A stretch of DNA of 64,000 bases, from the NCBI RefSeq assembly GCF_000212735.1, contig NC_015510.1, positions 7,751,001 through 7,815,000 on the forward strand. The letters are read 5' to 3'. A program made the translations under genes and the position numbers. Origin of the DNA: Haliscomenobacter hydrossis DSM 1100. Lineage in GTDB: Bacteria; Bacteroidota; Bacteroidia; Chitinophagales; Saprospiraceae. Each line of letters opens with the position of its first letter. The first letter of the stretch is position 1. Positions 37,055 through 45,370 of the stretch are shown in pieces. The notes below the pieces were generated by a model that ran no database searches, was not told the origin of the DNA, and saw nothing but the letters and a program-made list of their open reading frames with translations.

Positions 37055-38014
37055 ATGTATCAAGTTGCCAAACCACTATTTTTATATTGTGAAACGCCGT
37101 TGCACGCGGGTACAGGCAGCGAATTGGGCGTAGTTGACTTGCCCATTCAGCGCGAACGCCACTCGGGTTTCCCAAAAATAGAAGGCTCCAGTTTGAAAGG
37201 AGCCATTCGTGAACGATTTGAAGATATGATCGGCTCACGCGATCATGCCGATCTCTACGCTGTTTTTGGCCCGGAAGGCGACGGTACTGACAATTATGCA
37301 GGTGCAATCGGCTTTACGGATGCACGTTTGTTGTTGTTCCCAGTCAAAAGTATGAAAGGTGTTTTTGGCTGGGTGACTTGTCCTAGGGTATTGAAACGAC
37401 TTTTACAGGATTTGAGTGCCATTGGAAAGGATGGAGTACTAGGTTTTACAGAAAAAGACCTTCCTGAAACGCCTCAAATGGGCCAAGCCCTGGTGACGAA
37501 TACCTCAGCGCTTTTGTTGACTCCCAACCGGATTGTGTTAGAGGAATATGCCTTCAGTATCGAAAAAGATGATATTCTGACCGAGTTCAGCAACTGGCTG
37601 CTCAATCATGTATTTGAGCACGATACCTGGTGGCAGGAAAAAATTGCACAAAGCCTGGTCTTGATCAATGACGAAGATTTTCGTGATTTTGTCACCTTGT
37701 CTACTGAAGTCATCACCCGTACCAAAATTGACAATGAGACCGGTACGGTACAAGATGGCGCACTATTTACTGAAGAATATTTACCTGAGTCGAGTGTGTT
37801 GTACAGCTTAATATTGGCGAGTCCGGTTTTTCCAGGAAAAGACCAAACCAAGAAAAAGCAGCTTTCCCATAAGAAGTCTTTTGCCGAAAGTGATGCGAAT
37901 GCTGTACAAGCCTATTTTGAAGACATACTGGTCAATAAAGCCCAAAACCGTCTCCAATTAGGTGCCAATGCTACCCTCGGCAAGGGACTTATTCGTACAA
38001 CCTTAATTCAATAG
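37055..38014 (+). CDS. cmr4: Type III-B CRISPR backbone protein Cmr4
   Basis: 319 residues. The N-terminus PLFLYCETPLHAGTGSELGV and QRERHSGFPKIEGSSLKG are the Cmr4 hallmarks, and the Asp of the GVVDLPIQ loop fits the catalytic residue that cuts target RNA at 6-nt intervals. Cmr4 (Cas7 family) forms the filament along the crRNA. It lies four bases after cmr3 and is tightly spaced with cmr5. Confidence 0.94.
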   Translation: MYQVAKPLFLYCETPLHAGTGSELGVVDLPIQRERHSGFPKIEGSSLKGAIRERFEDMIGSRDHADLYAVFGPEGDGTDNYAGAIGFTDARLLLFPVKSMKGVFGWVTCPRVLKRLLQDLSAIGKDGVLGFTEKDLPETPQMGQALVTNTSALLLTPNRIVLEEYAFSIEKDDILTEFSNWLLNHVFEHDTWWQEKIAQSLVLINDEDFRDFVTLSTEVITRTKIDNETGTVQDGALFTEEYLPESSVLYSLILASPVFPGKDQTKKKQLSHKKSFAESDANAVQAYFEDILVNKAQNRLQLGANATLGKGLIRTTLIQ

Positions 38015-38021
38015 CTTGATC

Positions 38022-38411
38022 ATGGACAAGAATACCCTACGCAACTCCATGGAGCAACGCCGAGCTCAGGCGGCTTACCAGGATGCTACCAATGGATTCA
38101 AACAACAAAGTAAAGAATATGTGGCTTTTGTCAATGAATTACCCATGCTCATCAAAACCAACGGGCTAGGTGCTACAATTGCATTCGCTACGTACAAAAA
38201 TGATGCTTCCAAAATGGTTTATAGGCAATTGGAAAACTGGCTTAAACAAGAGGTGAATCAATATCTTCTTCCAGATTTGCAAAGTGATAAAAGACTTATC
38301 GCAGCGTTAACGGATTGTTCTTCCTCAGCATATAAAGCAGTGACGGTTGAATTGTTTGCTTACCTCATTTGGTTGCGCCGTTTTGCCAAAGCATTAGATA
38401 AAGACGCCTAA
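38022..38411 (+). CDS. cmr5: Type III-B small subunit Cmr5
   Basis: A 129-residue all-helical protein (MDKNTLRNSMEQRRAQAAY, GLGATIAFATYKND, VELFAYLIWLRRFAKAL) that matches Cmr5, the Cas11-type small subunit which lines the complex opposite the Cmr4 filament. The ATG at 38022 is used; a TTG two codons upstream is possible. Confidence 0.92.
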   Translation: MDKNTLRNSMEQRRAQAAYQDATNGFKQQSKEYVAFVNELPMLIKTNGLGATIAFATYKNDASKMVYRQLENWLKQEVNQYLLPDLQSDKRLIAALTDCSSSAYKAVTVELFAYLIWLRRFAKALDKDA

Positions 38412-38422
38412 ATCTAAACCCA

Positions 38423-39697
38423 ATGGCTAAAGGAAGACTCAAAGTTCGCCGAAAAGAAGATGGTTCGCTCTCGCGGTTCATCATGCTGCCCGGACAGCGC
38501 AAATTGGCTATTCCATTGACCTTCATGATTGATATGGACATGGATGGTCAAGATTGTGATTATGAAATCAATGATAAGGGGGGGATAATCAAAATCACGG
38601 TTGGTGGAAAAGAAGTTCCAATCAACACCGATTTGCTCAAAACCCGTGAAACTCAGCAACAACAACGGCAAGAAGCAGAAGCTTTGCGCAGACAACAAGA
38701 GCAGGAAGCGCGCAGGAAGGAGCAAAACCAATCCAGGTCAAATTCTGGGCAAGCGCAACAACCAGTAAAAGCTTACAGCCCAGCTACGCTGAGCCATTTG
38801 CCCAAGGATGCGCGCCAGCTTTTGGGGAATCACGAAATCGATAACCTTGCTTTGCGCTTGTTTAAAGCCGCAAATTTTTGGGGAGAAAATAAAAATAAAG
38901 CCACCTTGAGTCAAGCTAAACGGGGTAGCCCTAAAAAAGGCATACCGGATCAGATTATGCGTCATTTACCGGATGGAAAAATGAATTACGGCCATTTCCC
39001 GTTTGCAGATCATGCCAAAAACCAGTTGCTGACTACTCAGTCGCTTTATGCTGACAAAACAATTCATCACCAATATCAAACCCAAAGCCGTTTGGTGACA
39101 GGCATTGGAGGCGCTTCTGTGTATGAAGTGGGCTTTACCTTGCACCACATCTATGGCTTCCCATATATTCCTGCCTCTAGCATTAAAGGGTGTACCAGGA
39201 GTTGGTATATTCAAAACGAGTTCAATGGTGTAGAATCCGAGGCGCTTAAAAATCGGGCTTTTTGCGATCTTTTTGGTTGCCCAGCAGAATTAATAGAGCG
39301 AAAAGATGCCCATCAAATCAAACACCCAAGTTGGTATGCGCTGAATCCGCAATTCTTGGGGGACAAAGGCGAACGCAAAGGCAAGATCATATTTTTCGAC
39401 GCATACCCTACTCATGCACCACAAGTAGAGGAGGATGTAATGAACGTTCATTACCCCAAATATTATCAAGGGGATGAGCTTCCTACCGACTATCAAATGC
39501 CTGTGCCCATTGCATTTTTGGCGGTTGCTCCAAAGACTACTTTCCAATTTGTAATGGCCACGGCTAACAGAAATGATGAGGCGAACCAACTCATGCACAA
39601 GGCACAGGTATACCTACATGGCGTGCTTACTGAACACGGCATCGGTGCCAAAACCGCCGTAGGCTACGGCTATTTTTCACCACTTAATCCCCAATAA
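38423..39697 (+). CDS. cmr6: Type III-B RAMP protein Cmr6 with extra N-terminal region
   Basis: 424 residues. The C-terminal ~280 residues are Cmr6: GGASVYEVGFTLHHIYGFPY, IPASSIKGCTRSWYI and the closing glycine-rich EHGIGAKTAVGYGYF. The first ~75 residues form a separate beta-rich module (RRKEDGSLSRFIMLPGQRKL...). They are followed by a ~45-residue Gln/Glu/Arg-rich coiled-coil linker (QQQQRQEAEALRRQQEQEA). The extension makes the protein clearly longer than typical Cmr6. Its function is unknown. The stop shares one base with the next start (TAATG). Confidence 0.92.
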   Translation: MAKGRLKVRRKEDGSLSRFIMLPGQRKLAIPLTFMIDMDMDGQDCDYEINDKGGIIKITVGGKEVPINTDLLKTRETQQQQRQEAEALRRQQEQEARRKEQNQSRSNSGQAQQPVKAYSPATLSHLPKDARQLLGNHEIDNLALRLFKAANFWGENKNKATLSQAKRGSPKKGIPDQIMRHLPDGKMNYGHFPFADHAKNQLLTTQSLYADKTIHHQYQTQSRLVTGIGGASVYEVGFTLHHIYGFPYIPASSIKGCTRSWYIQNEFNGVESEALKNRAFCDLFGCPAELIERKDAHQIKHPSWYALNPQFLGDKGERKGKIIFFDAYPTHAPQVEEDVMNVHYPKYYQGDELPTDYQMPVPIAFLAVAPKTTFQFVMATANRNDEANQLMHKAQVYLHGVLTEHGIGAKTAVGYGYFSPLNPQ

Positions 39698-40356
39698 TGT
39701 CAGCAGAATCATTAAAACTGAGTTTAAAACGGGAATCGATCAAAAACCCTGGCAAAGTTTTGCAAACCCTTCAACAAGTTTTTGCGGCGAACCCTGACGA
39801 ATTCAACGCCTTGATTTTGTTGAGCCAAGATCAGGAACGCATCTTAAAAGATGAGATTCTGGGCTTGAAAGATGCCAGTTTTGAAACGAGAAAAAATGCA
39901 CTCAATAATCGGCTGCTGAGCTTGATTGATAGGATCAGAGAGGAAGATGCTAGTGCTTATGTCTTGGCAGAGTCGCGATTTCAAAAAATCCTGGTTGTTT
40001 GCAAAATGGCAGAAAGGCAAACATTTATGGAGAAATTACTACCTCCCTCGCGATGGAAATCCGTTCACATCGATTGCAGTCAACTTCCCTTGCACCCGAC
40101 TCGAACCCAGGAGTACGAACTGATCATTTTTGACAATTATCCCTTTGATACTGACCAAGGTCAGCATACACTGTTGAGACATTATCTCGCGCCAGAACAT
40201 CCATACCTGCTTTATTTTGGAACCCAACTACCTTTTTTGAACGATTATCCTGAAAAAGTATACTTTTCTAATTCCATTTTTTCCTTCCATTCCCGGTTGC
40301 AAGAAATGGTCAATTACCTTCAGAACATCAGCGCTGTTCTGGGGACAAAACCCTAA
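39697..40356 (+). CDS. Uncharacterised protein: EAD11-like N-terminus plus Rossmann-like C-terminal domain
   Basis: 219 residues, not a known Cas protein. Residues ~1-75 (ALILLSQDQERILKDEILGL ... NNRLLSLIDRI) resemble from memory the effector-associated domain EAD11 of Bacteroidota conflict systems (LL...RYN.L.RDE.LGLIS...R..I..ALL.LIDE pattern). Residues ~92-215 alternate strands and helices: KILVVC, SVHIDCS, YELIIFDNYPF, YLLYFGTQLPF, KVYFSNSIFSF, then a helix, like a receiver/flavodoxin-type fold. The gene is translationally linked to cmr6 and four bases from cas6, so it belongs to the operon. EADs recruit partners with the same domain; here it may connect the Cmr complex to effectors encoded elsewhere. 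Function is inference. Confidence 0.6.
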   Translation: MSAESLKLSLKRESIKNPGKVLQTLQQVFAANPDEFNALILLSQDQERILKDEILGLKDASFETRKNALNNRLLSLIDRIREEDASAYVLAESRFQKILVVCKMAERQTFMEKLLPPSRWKSVHIDCSQLPLHPTRTQEYELIIFDNYPFDTDQGQHTLLRHYLAPEHPYLLYFGTQLPFLNDYPEKVYFSNSIFSFHSRLQEMVNYLQNISAVLGTKP

Positions 40357-40359
40357 CCT

Positions 40360-41109
40360 ATGCCTAATCCACACCAAATCAACACCCTCCTTCTCACTTT
40401 TCGCCTCCCCATCTATCCACACCAAATCCCGTCCTGGCGGGGAGCCTTCATCGAAATGGCGGGTTGGGAAGCCGATTTATTGCACAACCACCAGGCTGGA
40501 GCAGACGCACAAAGCTTCATTTACCGCTATCCCCTGGTGCAATACCGGGTGCGTGATGGCCTGGCTTCCATCTTTGCCCTCAACGAAGGCATCGAAGCGG
40601 TACAACAGGTCTTGTTCAGCAAAAAATGGGAAGTCAACTGGCGGGGCAGACCGATGGGTTTGATCATCGAGAACCAACCTGAACGGAATAGTTACACACT
40701 ACAAGTGGGTGCTACTCGCCGCTACATCGTACGCAAATATCTGGCCCTGAATGCCGAAAATTATGCCCACTGGCAAGCTTGCGACGGCTTGATTGAACGA
40801 GCCAAACTGCTGGAGCGCGTGCTGACCGGCCATTTGTTGTCCTGCATGTGGGGGCTGGGCTGGCAGGGCAGCGAGCAGGTGCAAGTTCGGGTACAGGAAA
40901 TCCGTAAATCCGGTCTGGTGCCTTATCACCAACAACAACTGATGGCTTTTGATCTGATTTTCGATGCAAATGTAGATTTGCCAGCGGGTATTGCCATAGG
41001 TAAGGCGGTGAGTCATGGTTTCGGATGGATGGTACCTGCTCCTGCCGCACAAGCCAACCATCACCAAGACGAAATCATCGCGGCAAGGCCAACTTTGGCG
41101 CAACGATGA
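40360..41109 (+). CDS. cas6: CRISPR RNA endonuclease Cas6
   Basis: 249 residues. The N-terminal RAMP strand (NTLLLTFRLPI), an IYRYPLVQYRV block and the C-terminal glycine-rich loop GIAIGKAVSHGFGW match Cas6. It processes the pre-crRNA by cutting inside the repeat, leaving an 8-nt 5' handle. It is the last gene of the interference operon, and array 1 and its leader follow directly downstream. Confidence 0.88.
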   Translation: MPNPHQINTLLLTFRLPIYPHQIPSWRGAFIEMAGWEADLLHNHQAGADAQSFIYRYPLVQYRVRDGLASIFALNEGIEAVQQVLFSKKWEVNWRGRPMGLIIENQPERNSYTLQVGATRRYIVRKYLALNAENYAHWQACDGLIERAKLLERVLTGHLLSCMWGLGWQGSEQVQVRVQEIRKSGLVPYHQQQLMAFDLIFDANVDLPAGIAIGKAVSHGFGWMVPAPAAQANHHQDEIIAARPTLAQR

Positions 41110-41544
41110 TGCTACTTGTTCATTAAAATGATAAATTTACATGTTCTTTGACATCGCTGGAGCATTGCGCTTTTTTACCAATATGCAAAAAATGCACTTC
41201 CTTTTTTGTTTATATTTAAAATTCGTAACTTGTTAAATTCGTAATGTGTTTGGCTATTTTCCAAATAACCATCGCAATACGCATAACAGTTTCGACCTAA
41301 AACAAAAAACCTGGGAAATGCTCTTTTTTGCACCTTTCATTTTTTTACTACTTTGCACAGTTTTTTGATTGTTAACGGTTTATGAAATTTGGCTCCATTT
41401 TTTGCACACGATGGGCACTCCAAAAGAGCAAATTTTATCAACCATTTATGCATAACGGAAATGTATGTTACACGAAACGTGACAATTCTAGGGCCTTTTT
41501 TTCGTCGCAATGCGCTGTTATTCAGTTGTATAAAAAAGCTAAGG
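41110..41544 (+). promoter_or_regulatory. Leader of CRISPR array 1
   Basis: A 435-base AT-rich gap without a gene. The last ~330 bases are nearly identical to the region before array 2 (52540-52908). It contains two ATTCGTAA boxes 16 bases apart (41221-41244), a TACTACTTTG sequence (candidate promoter box) and the array-proximal TAAAAAAGCTAAGG. The degenerate repeat lies at the far end of the array, so this is the leader side. Confidence 0.85.
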
Positions 41545-44299
41545 GTAGGAGCGTATTCCATTTCAGACGGGGACTGCGACAATTATCTGAATTGATCCAA
41601 GATGTACGCCTGGTAGGAGCGTATTCCATTTCAGACGGGGACTGCGACGACAGACTCCCAGGTTCCAGCCCGTCCCCTCCCTTGTAGGAGCGTATTCCAT
41701 TTCAGACGGGGACTGCGACAAAACAATGTTATGAGGTATTAATCCCAGTTTCGTAGGAGCGTATTCCATTTCAGACGGGGACTGCGACAATAGCCAAGAG
41801 CGCAGCTGACAATATGGGGTACGTAGGAGCGTATTCCATTTCAGACGGGGACTGCGACCATAACAAACATGAGGAGTATCCCGAACGCCCGTAGGAGCGT
41901 ATTCCATTTCAGACGGGGACTGCGACAGAAAAGCAAGTAGTAAACTTGTACAACAAAGAGTAGGAGCGTATTCCATTTCAGACGGGGACTGCGACGAGAA
42001 GTAAGGGTCAGACAGTTGCAGTTCTGGCGTAGGAGCGTATTCCATTTCAGACGGGGACTGCGACTACAAAGTTCTCTGGGATGCTATCCACCTTTTCCAG
42101 TAGGAGCGTATTCCATTTCAGACGGGGACTGCGACAGGATCTTGAAAGAAGGATATAAGCGTTTGAAATGTAGGAGCGTATTCCATTTCAGACGGGGACT
42201 GCGACGTATTAGTAGGAGGATCGACGTTACTTTGCAGAGTAGGAGCGTATTCCATTTCAGACGGGGACTGCGACCTCAACGGCTGCGCATACCTTGTGCA
42301 TGTACCAGTAGGAGCGTATTCCATTTCAGACGGGGACTGCGACCCGGTCATAACCTGAAGTTGCTTTCAGTACAACTTGTAGGAGCGTATTCCATTTCAG
42401 ACGGGGACTGCGACACCGCTTTATCGTAGCCAACATCACAGAGTCATCGTAGGAGCGTATTCCATTTCAGACGGGGACTGCGACCATTTCACACCCAGCC
42501 TTACGGCAAAGATGCCGTGTAGGAGCGTATTCCATTTCAGACGGGGACTGCGACAGCGAAAACTTACCAGTGGCGGCACTTTGGCCATGTAGGAGCGTAT
42601 TCCATTTCAGACGGGGACTGCGACGGTACTTTTTGCTCGGTCGTAAACGGCATAGCAAAGTAGGAGCGTATTCCATTTCAGACGGGGACTGCGACATTAC
42701 CAGAGGATTGGTGCTGTTGGTTTTTGCCCAGTAGGAGCGTATTCCATTTCAGACGGGGACTGCGACGCTGTAATACGGATTCTCACCGAAACGTGGGGTG
42801 TAGGAGCGTATTCCATTTCAGACGGGGACTGCGACAATCACTAGCCTTGGCCGTTACTTCACGTCCTCAGGTAGGAGCGTATTCCATTTCAGACGGGGAC
42901 TGCGACAGTAAGGTGCGCTTTGGCTCGGACGTAGATTCAATGTAGGAGCGTATTCCATTTCAGACGGGGACTGCGACATAAATGCTCTCCAAGCCGGGAA
43001 CCTTTACCTGTAGGAGCGTATTCCATTTCAGACGGGGACTGCGACGTGAAGTTTGTTAAAGCCATTTTAATTTAGTTTGTAGGAGCGTATTCCATTTCAG
43101 ACGGGGACTGCGACACTTTTTCACCTTGGCCAATGAAATTAACCGTTGTAGGAGCGTATTCCATTTCAGACGGGGACTGCGACGTTGCGTAAACCTGAAT
43201 TCAGCCTTGGCGGAGTGTAGGAGCGTATTCCATTTCAGACGGGGACTGCGACACATGATACTTTGTTTAGGTGTGAACAATTAAGGTAGGAGCGTATTCC
43301 ATTTCAGACGGGGACTGCGACTAAAATTTTCAGAAGGTGGTTAATTCACCACCTTCGTAGGAGCGTATTCCATTTCAGACGGGGACTGCGACTATACAGA
43401 AGGTTTCATCATTTACAGGTGGATGGTAGGAGCGTATTCCATTTCAGACGGGGACTGCGACAATATTAATGTGGTCAGTAGCTCGGCTAGCAGCTAGTAG
43501 GAGCGTATTCCATTTCAGACGGGGACTGCGACGAGTCATCCCATCACGATCAATTGCAGCGATGGCGGTAGGAGCGTATTCCATTTCAGACGGGGACTGC
43601 GACAATCGACTAATCGTAATAGTGCGCAACGCGCCAATGTAGGAGCGTATTCCATTTCAGACGGGGACTGCGACGATAATGTCTGCCCCTTCCGGGGTAA
43701 CATTGGTGTAGGAGCGTATTCCATTTCAGACGGGGACTGCGACGATACGCTGAGCGATGAATCCCTTCCATATGCGTGTAGGAGCGTATTCCATTTCAGA
43801 CGGGGACTGCGACGAGAATTCGTACTGCCCGAACGCGATTTCGAGGTAGGAGCGTATTCCATTTCAGACGGGGACTGCGACCATCTCCATCGATTGCAAC
43901 TTCGCCAAATTAATAGTAGGAGCGTATTCCATTTCAGACGGGGACTGCGACCATAATTAAGCGCCAGCGGGTTACGGCAAGTAATGTAGGAGCGTATTCC
44001 ATTTCAGACGGGGACTGCGACTGTATCCAGTAGTTCTTCGCGTCTTATCTCTGTAGTAGGAGCGTATTCCATTTCAGACGGGGACTGCGACAATAACGCC
44101 ATGGACCCCATATGTCAATGCGGGTAGGAGCGTATTCCATTTCAGACGGGGACTGCGACGGTAGTATATGCCGTTTGCCACTTGCCCCACTGGGTAGGAG
44201 CGTATTCCATTTCAGACGGGGACTGCGACGTTTCGGTGAATTTGAAGGCGGCAGGTGTCGCAGGTAGGAGCGTATTCCATTTCAAACGGGGACTGCGAC
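41545..44299 (+). CRISPR. CRISPR array 1: 40 repeats, 39 spacers
   Basis: A 36-bp repeat (GTAGGAGCGTATTCCATTTC followed by AGACGGGGACTGCGAC) with spacers of 32-35 bases. All copies are identical by eye except the last (44264-44299), which has TTTCAAACGG in place of TTTCAGACGG, typical of a leader-distal repeat. Transcription from left to right gives the predicted 8-nt handle ACTGCGAC. A weak stem CAG-A-C/G-A-CTG closes over GGG near the repeat's 3' end. Type III spacers target RNA; no protospacer could be identified here. Confidence 0.98.
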
Positions 44300-44482
44300 A
44301 AGATCAAAGTGCCGTAGCACATCATGATGTACATGTAGGCCTTATTGAAACCCTTGGATTTCGATACAGCCTTGATTTTTTCTGGTTCCTTTTTGCACCA
44401 AGGCAAAAAGGGACTCTTGCTCCCAATCAAAAAAAATCGTAGGTTTATATTTTCATCAATGCAGTCAAATCAAATTTTAAAA

Positions 44483-44710
44483 ATGGTCAACTTAGAAGCC
44501 ACCAAGGCCAAAATCATCCAAAAATTACAGGAAACCGACGAGGTGTGGATCATTCGTAGCATTCAAAAACTGTTGGACATCGAAGATACCGAAGAAGCCC
44601 TTTTCTGGAACGCGGTAGCGTTGGACAATTTGGCTCATGCTTATAGCGATGATGAGCCTGATTATGATGTCCATATGGTGAAAGAACCTAACGTAGATTA
44701 CAAGGTATGA
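44483..44710 (+). CDS. Antitoxin of a MazEF/PemIK-like pair
   Basis: A 76-residue acidic protein (MVNLEATKAKIIQKLQETDE...) with an N-terminal helical part (IIRSIQKLLDIE) and an acidic C-terminus (YSDDEPDYDVHMV), as in DUF2281-type antitoxins. The ATG at 44483 is used; an ATG eight codons upstream is possible. It overlaps the toxin gene by 4 bases (ATGA). Confidence 0.75.
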   Translation: MVNLEATKAKIIQKLQETDEVWIIRSIQKLLDIEDTEEALFWNAVALDNLAHAYSDDEPDYDVHMVKEPNVDYKV

Positions 44711-45045
44711 AGAGTGGAAATATCGTTTTAATTCCATTGCCTCAGTCTGATAGCACGATCAAACGGAGACCTGCATTGCTATTAAAACAAATGCCGCCGT
44801 TTAATGATTGGCTGCTTTGTGGCATTTCTACCCAAATACAACAGAAAGTGGATGGCTTCGATCGATTACTTGAAAGCGATGCCAATTATTTCCCACAAAC
44901 TGGGTTACAACGCACATCATTAATACGATTAGGATTTTTAGCGGTTGTTCCAAAAATCCAAATCATTGGCAGTATCGGCGAAATACCAGATGAACTGTTA
45001 AAGGAATTATTACAAACTTTAAGTGATTTTATCCAACCTGTATAA
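44707..45045 (+). CDS. MazF/PemK-like mRNA interferase toxin
   Basis: A 112-residue SH3-like toxin: GNIVLIPLPQSDSTIKRRPALLL is the family N-terminus (drawn here in part), with WLLCGIST, then TSLIRLGFLAVV and a C-terminal helix. MazF-like proteins cut RNA at short motifs. The pair sits immediately downstream of array 1, which may stabilise the CRISPR locus; that is inference. Confidence 0.82.
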   Translation: MKSGNIVLIPLPQSDSTIKRRPALLLKQMPPFNDWLLCGISTQIQQKVDGFDRLLESDANYFPQTGLQRTSLIRLGFLAVVPKIQIIGSIGEIPDELLKELLQTLSDFIQPV

Positions 45046-45370
45046 CCTTGATGGTCTAAGTTTCCAGGCTTGTATCCTTATTTTCGCGTCTTTCTGGCGC
45101 AGGAGCAACGCAGAAATTTTGTAAAAAAAAACGTCAGATATTGGTGTGCATTCCCCAAGGTTCAGCGCGAGGCAAGATCTCAGCCCTGCGATCGTCGAGC
45201 CCGCTCGCGACAGCGAGCATTTTTGGATCGACGAGCGCTCACGAAGTGACGGGTAAAATTTCGCCCCCTCAGCTACAAGCCAATAAAAGGTCGTACTCCA
45301 AGGGGACACAGCGATGTCCAGGGGCAGTTTCCCAAAAAAATCCCCTATCTTTCCCGCACAATTCCAAACC
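45046..45370. other. Gene-free gap of 325 bases with one terminator-like hairpin
   Basis: The only clear structure is GCTCGC-GACA-GCGAGC followed by ATTTTTGG (45203-45224), a candidate terminator for the toxin transcript. No promoter match or gene was recognised. Confidence 0.4.

Noticed and set aside
41580-44299. Open frames inside array 1 with recurring peptides such as VGAYSISDGDCD or SQSPSEMEYAPT
   Set aside because: They are translations of the 36-bp CRISPR repeat in different frames and not genes. The same holds for array 2.
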